Shown: one piece after another, positions 1 to 8,771 of the stretch
How the letters are laid out: each line of letters starts with the position of its first letter
Position numbering within the stretch: position 1 is the first letter of the stretch
Assembly: GCF_038502225.1 (NCBI RefSeq)
Contig: NC_091300.1
Span: 43,655,532 to 43,719,531 of the forward strand
Reading direction: 5' to 3'
Source of the DNA: Cherax quadricarinatus
Lineage: Eukaryota; Arthropoda; Malacostraca; Decapoda; Parastacidae
DNA length: 64,000 bases
Notes under the pieces: model-generated
Told to the model about the DNA's origin: nothing
The model's input: only the letters and a program-made list of their open reading frames with translations
The model's database searches: none
Position numbers and translations under genes: made by a program

Positions 1-643
1 CCTTCCATAACTGATCCTTCAACATTACTGCTACCCCTTTCTTAGCTCTAACTCTCTCAGATACTTCAGATTTAATCCCATTTATTTCCCCCCACCGAAA
101 CTCCCCTACCCCCTTCAGCTTTGTTTTGCTTAGGGCCAGGACATCCAACTTCTTTTCATTCATAACATCAGCAATCATCTGTTTCTTGTCATCTGCACTA
201 CATCCACGCACATTCAAGCATCCCAATTTTATAATGAAGTTTTTCTTCTCTTTTTTTTAGTAAATGTCTACAGGAGAAGGGGTTACTAGCCCATCGCTCC
301 CGGCATTTTAGTCGCCTCATACGACACGCATGGCTTGTGGAGGAAAGATTCTTTTCCACTTCCCCATGGACAATAGAAGAAATAAAGAAGAACAAGAACT
401 ATTTAGAAAAAGGAGAAAAACCTAGATGTATGTATATATATATATGCATGTGCGTGTCCATGAAGTGTGACCAAAGTTTAAGTAGGAGTAGCAAGATATC
501 CCTGTTATCTAGCGTGTTTATGAGACAGAAAAAGACACCAGCAAACCTACCATCATGCAAAACATTTACAGGTATCTATTTCACAGTCATCTGGCAGGAC
601 GGTAGTACTTCCCTGGGTGGTTGCTGTCTACCAACCTACTACC
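1..643 (-). mobile_element. RTE-like LINE copy 1, 5' leader and start of ORF2 (runs off window)
   Basis: Read on the minus strand this starts at 643 with GGTAGTAGGTTGG, the same 5' start as the copies at 19442 and 57334. It continues through the ~420 bp leader into an open frame for the N-terminus of an APE-type endonuclease (DDKKQMIADVMNEKKLDVL...). The window edge cuts it after about 65 residues of that domain. The motif that reads ALSETKL in sister copies reads ALSKTKL here (GAA to AAA), so the metal-binding Glu expected of APE-type endonucleases is lost. The leader holds a short frame beginning MRRLKCRERWASNPFS, also found in the sister copies. Confidence 0.85.
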
Positions 644-689
644 TATGTAGGTACTAAGATGTATATATACGACCAAAACAGTCAAAGGG
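644..689 (-). mobile_element. piggyBac-type terminal fragment
   Basis: On the minus strand the sequence starts CCCTTTGACTGTTTTGG after a TTAA (690-693) and runs into a CGTATATATAC core, the layout of other piggyBac-type 5' ends in the window. Only about 46 bp remain before the RTE copy begins, so the RTE probably inserted into or beside it. Confidence 0.5.
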
Positions 690-693
690 TTAA

Positions 694-846
694 ATGAGGG
701 GTTTGGGATACTGGCAGTTTGGATTAGCTAAACTGTCGTATCTGGGTGTCTCTGCAAAGAAAATGATTATGTATGATTGATGGTTAATGTGTTGAATGAT
801 AATGAAAGTTTTTGTTTCTTTTTGGGCCACCCTGCTTTGGTGGGAA
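694..846 (+). mobile_element. RTE-like LINE 3' tail fragment
   Basis: This matches the last ~150 bp of the full RTE copies: the GAGGGGTTTGGGATACTGG stretch, the CTCTGCAAAGAAAATGATTATG stretch in diverged form, and the terminal hairpin CCACCCTGCTTTGGTGG. No coding sequence remains. It starts right after the TTAA of the preceding piggyBac end, so that element may have cut an older RTE whose left part lies outside the window. Confidence 0.7.
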
Positions 847-1099
847 ACGACCCATACTTTAACACACTACGGCATCCACTGATACCTCTTGCTAATCTGG
901 CCATTGGCAAAACTTAAAGAAAAAAAAAGTGAGTAACATGTTTCAAGCAGTTTTCTCACAAACTCTTCAGCCACTCTGTGGATATGTAACAGAGGAATAT
1001 GAATTATCCCTGATTACCACAGAGGTTTGTGGTATTTCACAAATTATTTTAGTGTTGAACATACTAGTAATTGATAATAAAGAGTGAAAAGGACAGTAA
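847..1099. other. Unassigned spacer
   Basis: AT-rich sequence with no long frame, no recognised repeat and no convincing splice-site pair. It ends at the TTAA (1100-1103) that flanks the old composite MITE. Confidence 0.4.
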
Positions 1100-1570
1100 T
1101 TAAACTATTTACTGTCCAGATCCTCTCAAAATAAAATTGCTCTGTGTCTACATATTAAAAAAAAAAAAACTAGTTTCTTCTCAAATGGCAGAGAATCTGT
1201 TTTTTGAAGGTAATGACACCAAAAATATGAAATTTGATAAAAAATTTACAGAACTACGCAGGCACAAATTTAGCAGAGGGGGAGCAATTTACAAATTGGT
1301 AATTTAAGTTATTTTGAGACCCATTTTACGTCAATTGCATTAAGCCATTCGACCATATTCTTAGCTAATTTGCTAGTATGCCTTTTGTTCTATCAAATGA
1401 AGATGAGAAACTGCCCTATAAAGTGCAGAGAAGTTCGTAATTTGGCAAAAATTTTACACAAAATTAAAAAAAATACAAATAAGAGTCCAAAAATAAAAAA
1501 TATTGACATCCCTGGCATTAAAACATTCCCTCTGCTCATTAATCACATTCCCAGGATTCTCATATATTAA

Positions 1571-2634
1571 CCCTTTCAGAGTTTTGGCCGTACTAGTACG
1601 GCTTACGCACCAGTGTCCATGACGTACTAGCACACACAAATTCTAGCGCCTTCAAATCTAGTGATAGAAAGCTGGTAGGCATACATATGAAAGAATGGGT
1701 CTATGTGGTCAGTGTGCACAGTATAAAAAAAATCCTGCAGCATACAGTGCGTAATGAGAAAAAAAAAAAACTTTTTGGATTAAAACAGCGACTTTGCACT
1801 ATATTTTCGTATGGTATTTATTGTTGTATTCTACTTTTCCTGGTCTCATTGAGTAGAATGGAAGACATATTACAGAAATTGAGATGATTTTGGCTGGTTT
1901 TGCAATGAAAAGTACCTTGAAATTGAGCTCAAAGTAGCAGAAATGTTCGATTTTTACCAAAGTTCAAAGGTAAACAAATCATGCTAAGCGTCCAATACAC
2001 GTCAACTGGTGAGTCTAATATTCTTTCACAAGTGCACCGATATTATTTATACCATTTCTACACTAATGCAGCAATCTGCATAAAAGTAAATCTTATTTTT
2101 TTTTGTGAGAATAAAAATTCAAAGTGGAAAGCAAATAAAATGTAAGAGGGGCCTGGGGACATGACTAATGAACAGAGGAAATGTTATTTTAGTGCCAGGA
2201 ATGTCTTTGTTGTTTATTCTGGACCCTATTTGGAAACTGGCATCTTTTGAAATTTGTGTGAAATTGGCAAAATTGCTAAATTCTGACCACTGTATTGGAT
2301 AGTTGAAATTGGTAAATTGGTGGTTTCTTGTACTGATTCGATAGAAAAAATGGAGTTCTAGCGAAATAGTTATGATTTTTGTCAACTAGTACATTGGAAT
2401 TGGCCGAAAATAGTGCTCAAAGTGGGCAAAATCGCCAATGCGTAAACATCGTCGAGACCGCTAACTTCGCGAGAGCATAATTCCGTAAGCTTTTCAATAA
2501 ATTTCATACTTCTGGTGTCATTATGATCGGGAAAAGATTCTCTATCTTTTCATAAGAAAATTCTTTTTTTTTTTTTTGAAATTTGGAGGACCCTGAGAAC
2601 AAGTCACCGAGAAGGCCTGTGGATCCTGAAAGGG
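1571..2634 (+). mobile_element. piggyBac-type MITE, GTACTAGTAC family
   Basis: A 1,064 bp element between TTAA 1567-1570 and TTAA 2635-2638. It starts CCCTTTCAGAGTTTTGG followed by the palindrome CCGTACTAGTACGG and a related GACGTACTAGCAC; the right end reads CCTGAAAGGG. Close relatives are 23893-24965, 25240-28205 and 25460-27348. Its small frames have no protein similarity that I recognise. It inserted into the older minus-strand MITE at 1104-10941. Confidence 0.85.
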
Positions 2635-2985
2635 TTAAATTTACCTTCCATTTTCAATTCATAACAACACAAAAATAGAAAATTTACTCTAATTTCCAGC
2701 TAATAAAATATAACCAGGAATGACTAGTCATGATTTAAGGTGTCTCAATAATTGAATCAGATGTATTAACCCTTTGACTGTCGCGGTCGTATATGTACGT
2801 CATAGGAGATACCGTGTTTGACGTATCTATACGCATAAATTCTAGCGGCTTCAAATCAAGCAGGAGAAAGCTGGTAGGCCCACATGTGAGAGAATGGGTC
2901 TCCATGGTCAGTGTGCACCATATAAAAAAAATCGGGGAGCCAGTGGTGCATTGTGGGAATACCATATCAGTCGTCCTTTTTCAGC

Positions 2986-3124
2986 ATGTCTAGCGGTAAG
3001 AAATATGTGACTTCCCTGCAAATCTGGGACTCTTCTCTTCCCAAGTGATGCTCTAACACAGATGAAAGTGTCAATGAAGATCAATTTCATGATTTCGAGG
3101 AGTTTGAGACCAAAAGCAATGGAG
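2986..3124 (+). pseudogene. piggyBac transposase N-terminal remnant
   Basis: An ATG at 2986 opens MSSGKKYVTSLQIWDSSLPK and stops at TGA. In another frame the sequence continues SNTDESVNEDQFHDFEEFE, an acidic stretch matching the start of the transposase at 13994 (SDGSGNEDEFFGFDQ). It then runs straight into the GGA array, which would read as poly-Gly. No DDE residues are present. This is a remnant whose C-terminal counterpart is the zinc-knuckle segment at 4642-4912. Confidence 0.55.
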
Positions 3125-3142
3125 GAGGTGGAGGAGGAGGAG

Positions 3143-3206
<64 letters not shown>

Positions 3207-3470
3207 GAAGGAGGAAGAGGAAGGAAGGAGGGAGGAGGAGGAAGGAGGGAGGAGGAGGAAGGAGGGAGGAGGAGGAAGGAGGGAGGAGGAGGAAGGAGGG
3301 AGGGGGAAGAAGGAGGAAGGAGGGAGGAGGAAGAAGGAGGGAGGAGGTGGGAGGGAGGAGGAGGAAGGAGGGAGGGAGGAAGAAGGAGGGAGGAGGAGGA
3401 AGGAGGGAGGGAGGAGGAGGAAGGTGGAAGGAGGAGGAGGAAGAAGAAGAAGATGAAGAAGAAGAAGAAT
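3124..3470 (+). repeat. GGA/GAA-rich microsatellite
   Basis: Imperfect trinucleotide array of GGA with interspersed GAA and AGG units, over 300 bp, purine-only on the plus strand. It begins in frame with the acidic transposase remnant. Frames crossing it are poly-Gly, poly-Glu or poly-Arg and poly-Ser or poly-Leu on the other strand, and are not genes. Confidence 0.95.
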
Positions 3471-3654
3471 AAGAATAATAATAATACCTAATACCTAATA
3501 ATAATAATATGTAATAATATGTTCCCTTGAGGCATGAAAACAGTTCACCCCATGAAAGTGACAAGATAAGGGGAGATAACATCTGATAAGAGCTGACCTT
3601 TGATGAGCGTAAACGAGGGTGGAGGGAGGGGGGCAGCTGTCCATCTGTCAAGAG

Positions 3655-3862
3655 CCAGGAGGAGGAGGAGGAGGAGGAGGAGGAGGAGGAGGAGAAGGAG
3701 AAGGAGGAGAAGGAGGAGGAGGAGGAGGAGGAGGAGGAGAAGGAGGAGGAGGAGAAGGAGGAGGAGGAGGAGGAGGAGGAGGAGGAGGAGGAGGAGGAGG
3801 AGGAGGAGGAGGAGGAGGAGGAGGAGGAGGAGAAGGAGGAGGAGGAGGAGGAGGAGAAGATG
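3655..3862 (+). repeat. GGA microsatellite, second array
   Basis: About 208 bp of nearly pure GGA with a few GAA units, in the same element as the first array. The two are separated by 180 bp containing TAATAA-type repeats. Confidence 0.95.
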
Positions 3863-4641
3863 ACGACGAACAAACATTTGTCTGTCTATTTGTCTGTCTG
3901 CCAAACTCCCTGTCTATCCGTCTAGCTCTGTCTCAGAGAGAGCCACAAGACTGTCATCATCACGTTTACTCACATCTTCAAGCAGAGTATAGCACTTTGT
4001 CTGGATTTTTTGGGTTATCCTAGGTAATTTACACTATGTATAGTTGTATTTATGTGTACCTGTGAGACAGAGATAGACAGAGAGAGAGAAAGAGAGACAG
4101 ATTGAAAGAGATAGAATGAGGGAGAAAGATAATTAGATAGAATGGAGGGGGAAGCAGCATCGGACCCCATTGTTTTGACAGGCGGTAGGGGGAGTGACTA
4201 ATGAGACAATATGTCATTTTGACAGCTGCCGACTCCTGACTCAAAACAATTATAAGCCACACACTCACACCCAAGACAAGCTTGCTGAAGGGTGATAATA
4301 GCAGTTTTATGAAAGTATCTAGTGACTATATATGTGTATATATATTATAGAAACCAGAAGCAAGAAGGGAAGGCAGGAATGAAGGAAGGACTAGATGAAA
4401 GAAAGGAAAAAAGTAATGAAGGACAGATGAAGGAATGTAGGAAGAGAGGTGGAATGCCCTCCAGGTAGCCTCCAGGTAGGAAAGGAATGAAGGAAATTAG
4501 GAAGGAATGATGACACACGACCATTTACCTAGGATAACTACATAACACAACTGCCTGCTAATACTTTGAAGAAAGCTGCTCAGACGAGGTGTTTTGTCTT
4601 TGCACATAAAAAAAAAATTCAACAAAAATGCACACACACTG

Positions 4642-4912
4642 ATTTTGTGTGTGAGAGTGTAAAACACCATTGTGTATGACACCATGTTTTTTGTGTAAGA
4701 GTGTAAAACACCACTGTGTATGACACCATGTTTTATGTGTGAGGAGTGTAAAACACCACTGTGTATGACACCATGTTTTATGTGTAAGAGTGTAAAACAC
4801 CACTGTGTATGACACCATGTTTTATGTGTAAGAGTGTAAAACACCACTGTGTATGACACCATGTTTTATGTGTAAGAGTGTAAAACACCACTGTGTATGA
4901 CACCATGTTTCA
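4642..4912 (+). repeat. Six-unit minisatellite derived from a transposase zinc knuckle
   Basis: Six tandem units of 43-46 bp around GTGTAAAACACCACTGTGTA, ending each time in TGACACCATG. The unit at ~4737 reads FMCEECKTPLCMTPC, the C-terminal Cys cluster of the piggyBac transposase (compare FMCEECKVPLCMVPCF near 19240). After the last unit the sequence continues with the normal piggyBac end (GAGTTCCACAAGCTGCAG). Most units are one base shorter than the in-frame one, so the array is not a long coding repeat. Confidence 0.85.
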
Positions 4913-5573
4913 CAGAGTTCCACAAGCTGCAGAACTTCTAGGAGTATGTTCAGTGACTGTATATTGGTATATATATTATAGAACAATAGTAATAAACAAT
5001 TTTTTGTATTGTTTGTTTTTGTAAACAAGTTTTGTAAACAATATATTGATAATTATGTTTGTGTGCTTATTGTGTTGCATACAACGAGTGTATATATGTA
5101 CATTGCACCTTACTTTGGTCTCACAGGCCACATAAGTTATGTGAAAAAATAAAATAGTGAAAAAAACAACAAACCTTCAAATACAAGTAAACTAAAGTTT
5201 ACCGGGTGAGCGGCAGTCGCCGCTGTTGCCATACGCGGCTCATTTTCTGCAAACTTCATGCCTCTATATCTCGGTAAGTACTGATGGGAAAAAATTTTTT
5301 GGGGGACTAAAACAATCAGAAAAATAATCTTAACATTTTCATAAGAAAAAATAATTTTTTTTTTTTCGAATATTTTGCAACACCAGGAGACACTTCAGGA
5401 TTGGCCCCTTCGACAGTCAAAGGGTTAAAAACCCATAAAACAGACTGGGAGATGTAGGTGGGCCTTATCTGTCTTCAGGAAAATTGGTAAAAATCAAATA
5501 TTTCTGCTAATTTGAGCTTAATTTCAAGCTACTTATAGTCCAGAAACCATTTACAACTATTACTATTTTAGTA

Positions 5574-5698
5574 TGACTTATGAAATCATAATGACGCTAT
5601 TGCAAACAAACCATATGGGTGGAGTTAGAACCCATGTCGGTCTGGAGTTTTAAGACTCTGATCGTGGGTTCTAACTCCACCCGTGGTATAGGTTGTTT
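5574..5698 (+). mobile_element. Fold-back tRNA-related SINE, degenerate copy
   Basis: 125 bp with a 12 bp target duplication ACTATTTTAGTA at 5562-5573 and 5699-5710. It is the diverged partner of the SINE at 45088-45236 in the opposite orientation. The GGAGTTAGAACCCA and TGGGTTCTAACTCC arms pair, and a CTGGAGTTTTAAGACTC loop lies between them. The A-box part (TAGTGGTTAGCGCGACGGG) of the partner is deleted here, so this copy is probably silent. Confidence 0.7.
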
Positions 5699-7455
5699 AC
5701 TATTTTAGTAGGATGTTTTCCATTCTATCAAATGATACCAAGAAATAGCCAATTAAACCATGCTAGAAAACAACTCTAGGTTGTTATTTTAAACACATGG
5801 TCACAATTTTGCTTTTCCTATTATGTACCACATGGTTGGTAGACAGCAACCGCCCAGGGAGCTACTACCGTCCTGCCAAGTGAGTGTAAAACGGAAACCT
5901 GTAATTGTTTTACATGATGGTAGGATTGCTGGTGTCTATTTTCTGTCTCATAAAGTTGCAAGATTTCAGGTATGTCTTGCTACTTCTACTTACACTTAGG
6001 TCACACTACACATACATGTACACGTTTATTTATACACACTCATCTGAGTTTTCTTTGATTTTATCTTAATAGTTCTTGGTCTTATTACTTTTTCTTTTAT
6101 ATCCATGGGGAAGTGGAATAAGAATCTTTCCTCCGTAAGCAATGCGTGTTGTAAAAGTCAACTAAAATGCCGGGGACAATGGGCTAGTAACCCCTTTTCT
6201 TGTAATAATTACTAAAAAGAATAAGAAGAAAATTGTCAAAGTGGGAAGTCTGAATGTGCGTGGATGTTGTGCAAATGATAAGAAAGAGATGATTGAGGAT
6301 GTTATGAATGAGAAGAAGCTGGATGTCCTCGCTTTACGTGAAACAAAGATGAAGGGGGTAGGCGAGTTTCAGTGGAGAGGAATAAATGGGATTAGGTCAG
6401 GGATTTCAAATAGAGTTAGAGCTAAAGAAGGAGTAGCAATAGTGTTGAAGGATAAGTTATGGCAGGAAAAGAGGGACTTTAAATGTATTAATACAAGAAT
6501 TATGTAGAGGAAAATAAAGGTTGGATGTGAAAAGTGGGTTATAGTTAGCGTATATGCACCCGGAGAAGAGAGAAGTGTAGAGGAGAGAGAGAGATTTTGG
6601 GAAATGTTGAGTGAATGCGTGGGGAGTTTTGAACCAAGTGTGAGAGTAATGGTAGTTGGGGATTTCAATGCTGAAGTGGGCAAAAATGTTGTGGAGGGAC
6701 AGGTAGGTAAATTTGGGGTGCCAGGGGTAAATGAAAATGGGGAGACTTTAATTGAGCTATGTGTAGAAAGAGGTTTAGTAATAAGTAATACATATTTTAT
6801 GAAGAAGAGGATAAATAAATATACAAGGTATGATAGAGCACGTAATGAAAGTAGTTTGTTAGATTATGTATTGGTGGATAAAAGGTTGATGGGTAGGCTT
6901 CAGGATGCACACGTCATAGAGGGGCAACTGATATATCGGATCATTATTTAGTTGTAGCTACAGTTAGAGTAAGAGGTAGATGGGAAAAGAGGAAAATGGC
7001 AACAACAAGCAAGAGGGAGGTGAAAGTGTATAAACTAAGGGAGGAGGAAGTTCGGGTGAGATGTAAACAACTATTGGCAGAAAGGTGGACTGGTGCAAGT
7101 ATGAGCAGTGGATGGGGGGGGGAGGTTGAAGAGGGCTGGAATAGTTTTAAAAATGCAGTATTAGAATGTGGGGCAGAAGTTTGTGGTTATAGGAGGGTGG
7201 GTGCAGAAGGAAAGAGGAGTGATTGGTGGTGGAATGATGAAGTAAAGGTTGTGATAAAAGAGAAAAAGTTAGCTTATGAGAGGTTTTTACAAAGCAGAAG
7301 TGTTATAAGAAGAGTAGAGTATATGGAGAGTAAAAGAAAGATGAAGAGAGTAGTGAGAGAGTGCAAAAGGAGAGCAGATGAAAGAGTGGGAGAGGCACTG
7401 TCAAGAAATTTTAATGAAAGTAAGAAAAACTTTTGAAGCGAGTTAAACAAGTTAA

Positions 7456-8527
7456 CCCTTTCAGGGTCTGTCCCATTGATCTACGGCTTTACGTTCAGGG
7501 TCCAAACCGTAGATCTACGCCATGAGCTCAGCTCACTCTGATAAACTGTGAGTGGTACATTTGGGCCTAGATATGAGAGAATACATCTATGTGGTATGTG
7601 TGCACCACATAAAACAAATCCTGCAGCACACTGTGTATGAGAGAAAAAAAAACGAGACAATGATTTTCGATTAACACAGAGATTTTACAGTGTTTTTTCG
7701 TATGTTTTTTATAGTTGTATTTGCGATTTCTTGGTCTCATTTGATAGAATGGAAGACATATTACAGAAACAGAGATGATTTTGATTGGTTTTAGCACTGG
7801 AAATGGCTTGAAACTGAGCTCAAAGTAGTGGAAATGTTAAATTTTTGCCTATGTTCAGGAGTAAACAAACGACCTCACACATCTATACATGCCAGCTGGT
7901 GGGTCTGATATACATTCACAAATGTGGTGATGATATTTATACAATTATTACAATATTGCATAACAGTAAATCTTCTATTTTTTGGTGTGAATAACAATTC
8001 ATTATGTGAATAAAAAATCAAAATGAAATTTATTTTTAAAGCCTCAAAATGTAACTAATAAACAGAGGAAATGTTAGTTTAGTTCCAGGAATACCTACAT
8101 TGTTTGTTCTCGACCCTATTTTGAAATTGGAATATTTTGAACTTTGTGTTAAATTGCCCAAATTACCAATTTCCGATCACTTTATTTAGTAGTTGAAACA
8201 GTTGACTTGGCGATTTCTTGTGCTCAATCGATAGAATAGAAGTAATACTAGTGAAACAGCTAAGAAGTTGGTCGACTAGAATAATGTAATTGGCCTAAAA
8301 TGGGAGTCAAAGTCGGCAAAATCGTCATTTCGTAAATATTGCTGACACATCAAAATTCGTGAGAGCATAATTTCATCAAATTTCCATCACATTTCGTCCT
8401 TTTTTGTTTTATTACCTTCACAAAAAGATTCTCTACCATTTCATAAGAAAAAAAATAAAAAAAATTTTTTTTTATTTCTTGGACAATGGGGCACCACTTC
8501 AGATTTTGGCCTTGGACCCTGAAGGGG
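7456..8527 (+). mobile_element. piggyBac-type MITE, AGATCT family
   Basis: 1,072 bp between TTAA 7452-7455 and TTAA 8528-8531, inserted in RTE copy 2. It starts CCCTTTCAGGGTCTGTCC, followed by TTGATCTACGG and CCGTAGATCTACGCC, and ends TGGACCCTGAAGGGG. The body matches other MITEs here (TTGATAGAATGGAAGACATA stretch). Non-coding. Confidence 0.85.
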
Positions 8528-8575
8528 TTAAGAAAGCCTATTGAACAAATGGATTTGTCAGTTAAAAACAGAGTA

Positions 8576-8771
8576 CATATAATAATGTTGTTAGAATTAC
8601 CAACAATATGTAAAGTAAAAGGACACAAGCGCAACTAATGTGACATTTTATTGTGGCAACGTTTCGCTCTCCAGGAGCTTTGTCAAGCCGGCTTGACAAA
8701 GCTCCTGGAGAGCGAAAAGTTGCCACAATAAAATGTCACATTAGTTGCACTTGTGTCCTTTTACTTTACAT
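8576..8771. mobile_element. Palindromic insert, probably Penelope-like element end
   Basis: 196 bp inserted in RTE copy 2 with a 12 bp target duplication AAAAACAGAGTA (8564-8575 and 8772-8783). From about 8612 to 8771 it is an almost perfect inverted repeat of about 75 bp arms centred on AGCCGGCT: GTGACATTTTATTGTGGCAA ... TTGCCACAATAAAATGTCAC. The arms contain CTCCTGGAGAGCGAAA. Long inverted terminal copies with hammerhead-related sequence are known for Penelope-like elements; the family call is inference. No coding sequence. Confidence 0.5.

Larger units (their letters stand above)
2770..5424 (+). mobile_element. piggyBac-derived element with expanded GGA arrays
   Basis: Bounded by TTAA 2766-2769 and TTAA 5425-5428, with ends CCCTTTGACTGTCGC and GACAGTCAAAGGG. 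It keeps a leader, a short N-terminal transposase remnant (2986-3124), two GGA arrays, an anonymous middle, a duplicated zinc-knuckle segment (4642-4912) and a 3' UTR like other piggyBac copies here. The catalytic core is missing, so it cannot be autonomous. The element at 44706-46095 on the minus strand has the same layout, so this is a multi-copy deleted family. Confidence 0.8.

Noticed and set aside
2908..3904. Long frames of poly-Ser, poly-Leu, poly-Arg and poly-Gly on both strands
   Set aside because: They only translate the GGA arrays; no codon structure outside the repeats.
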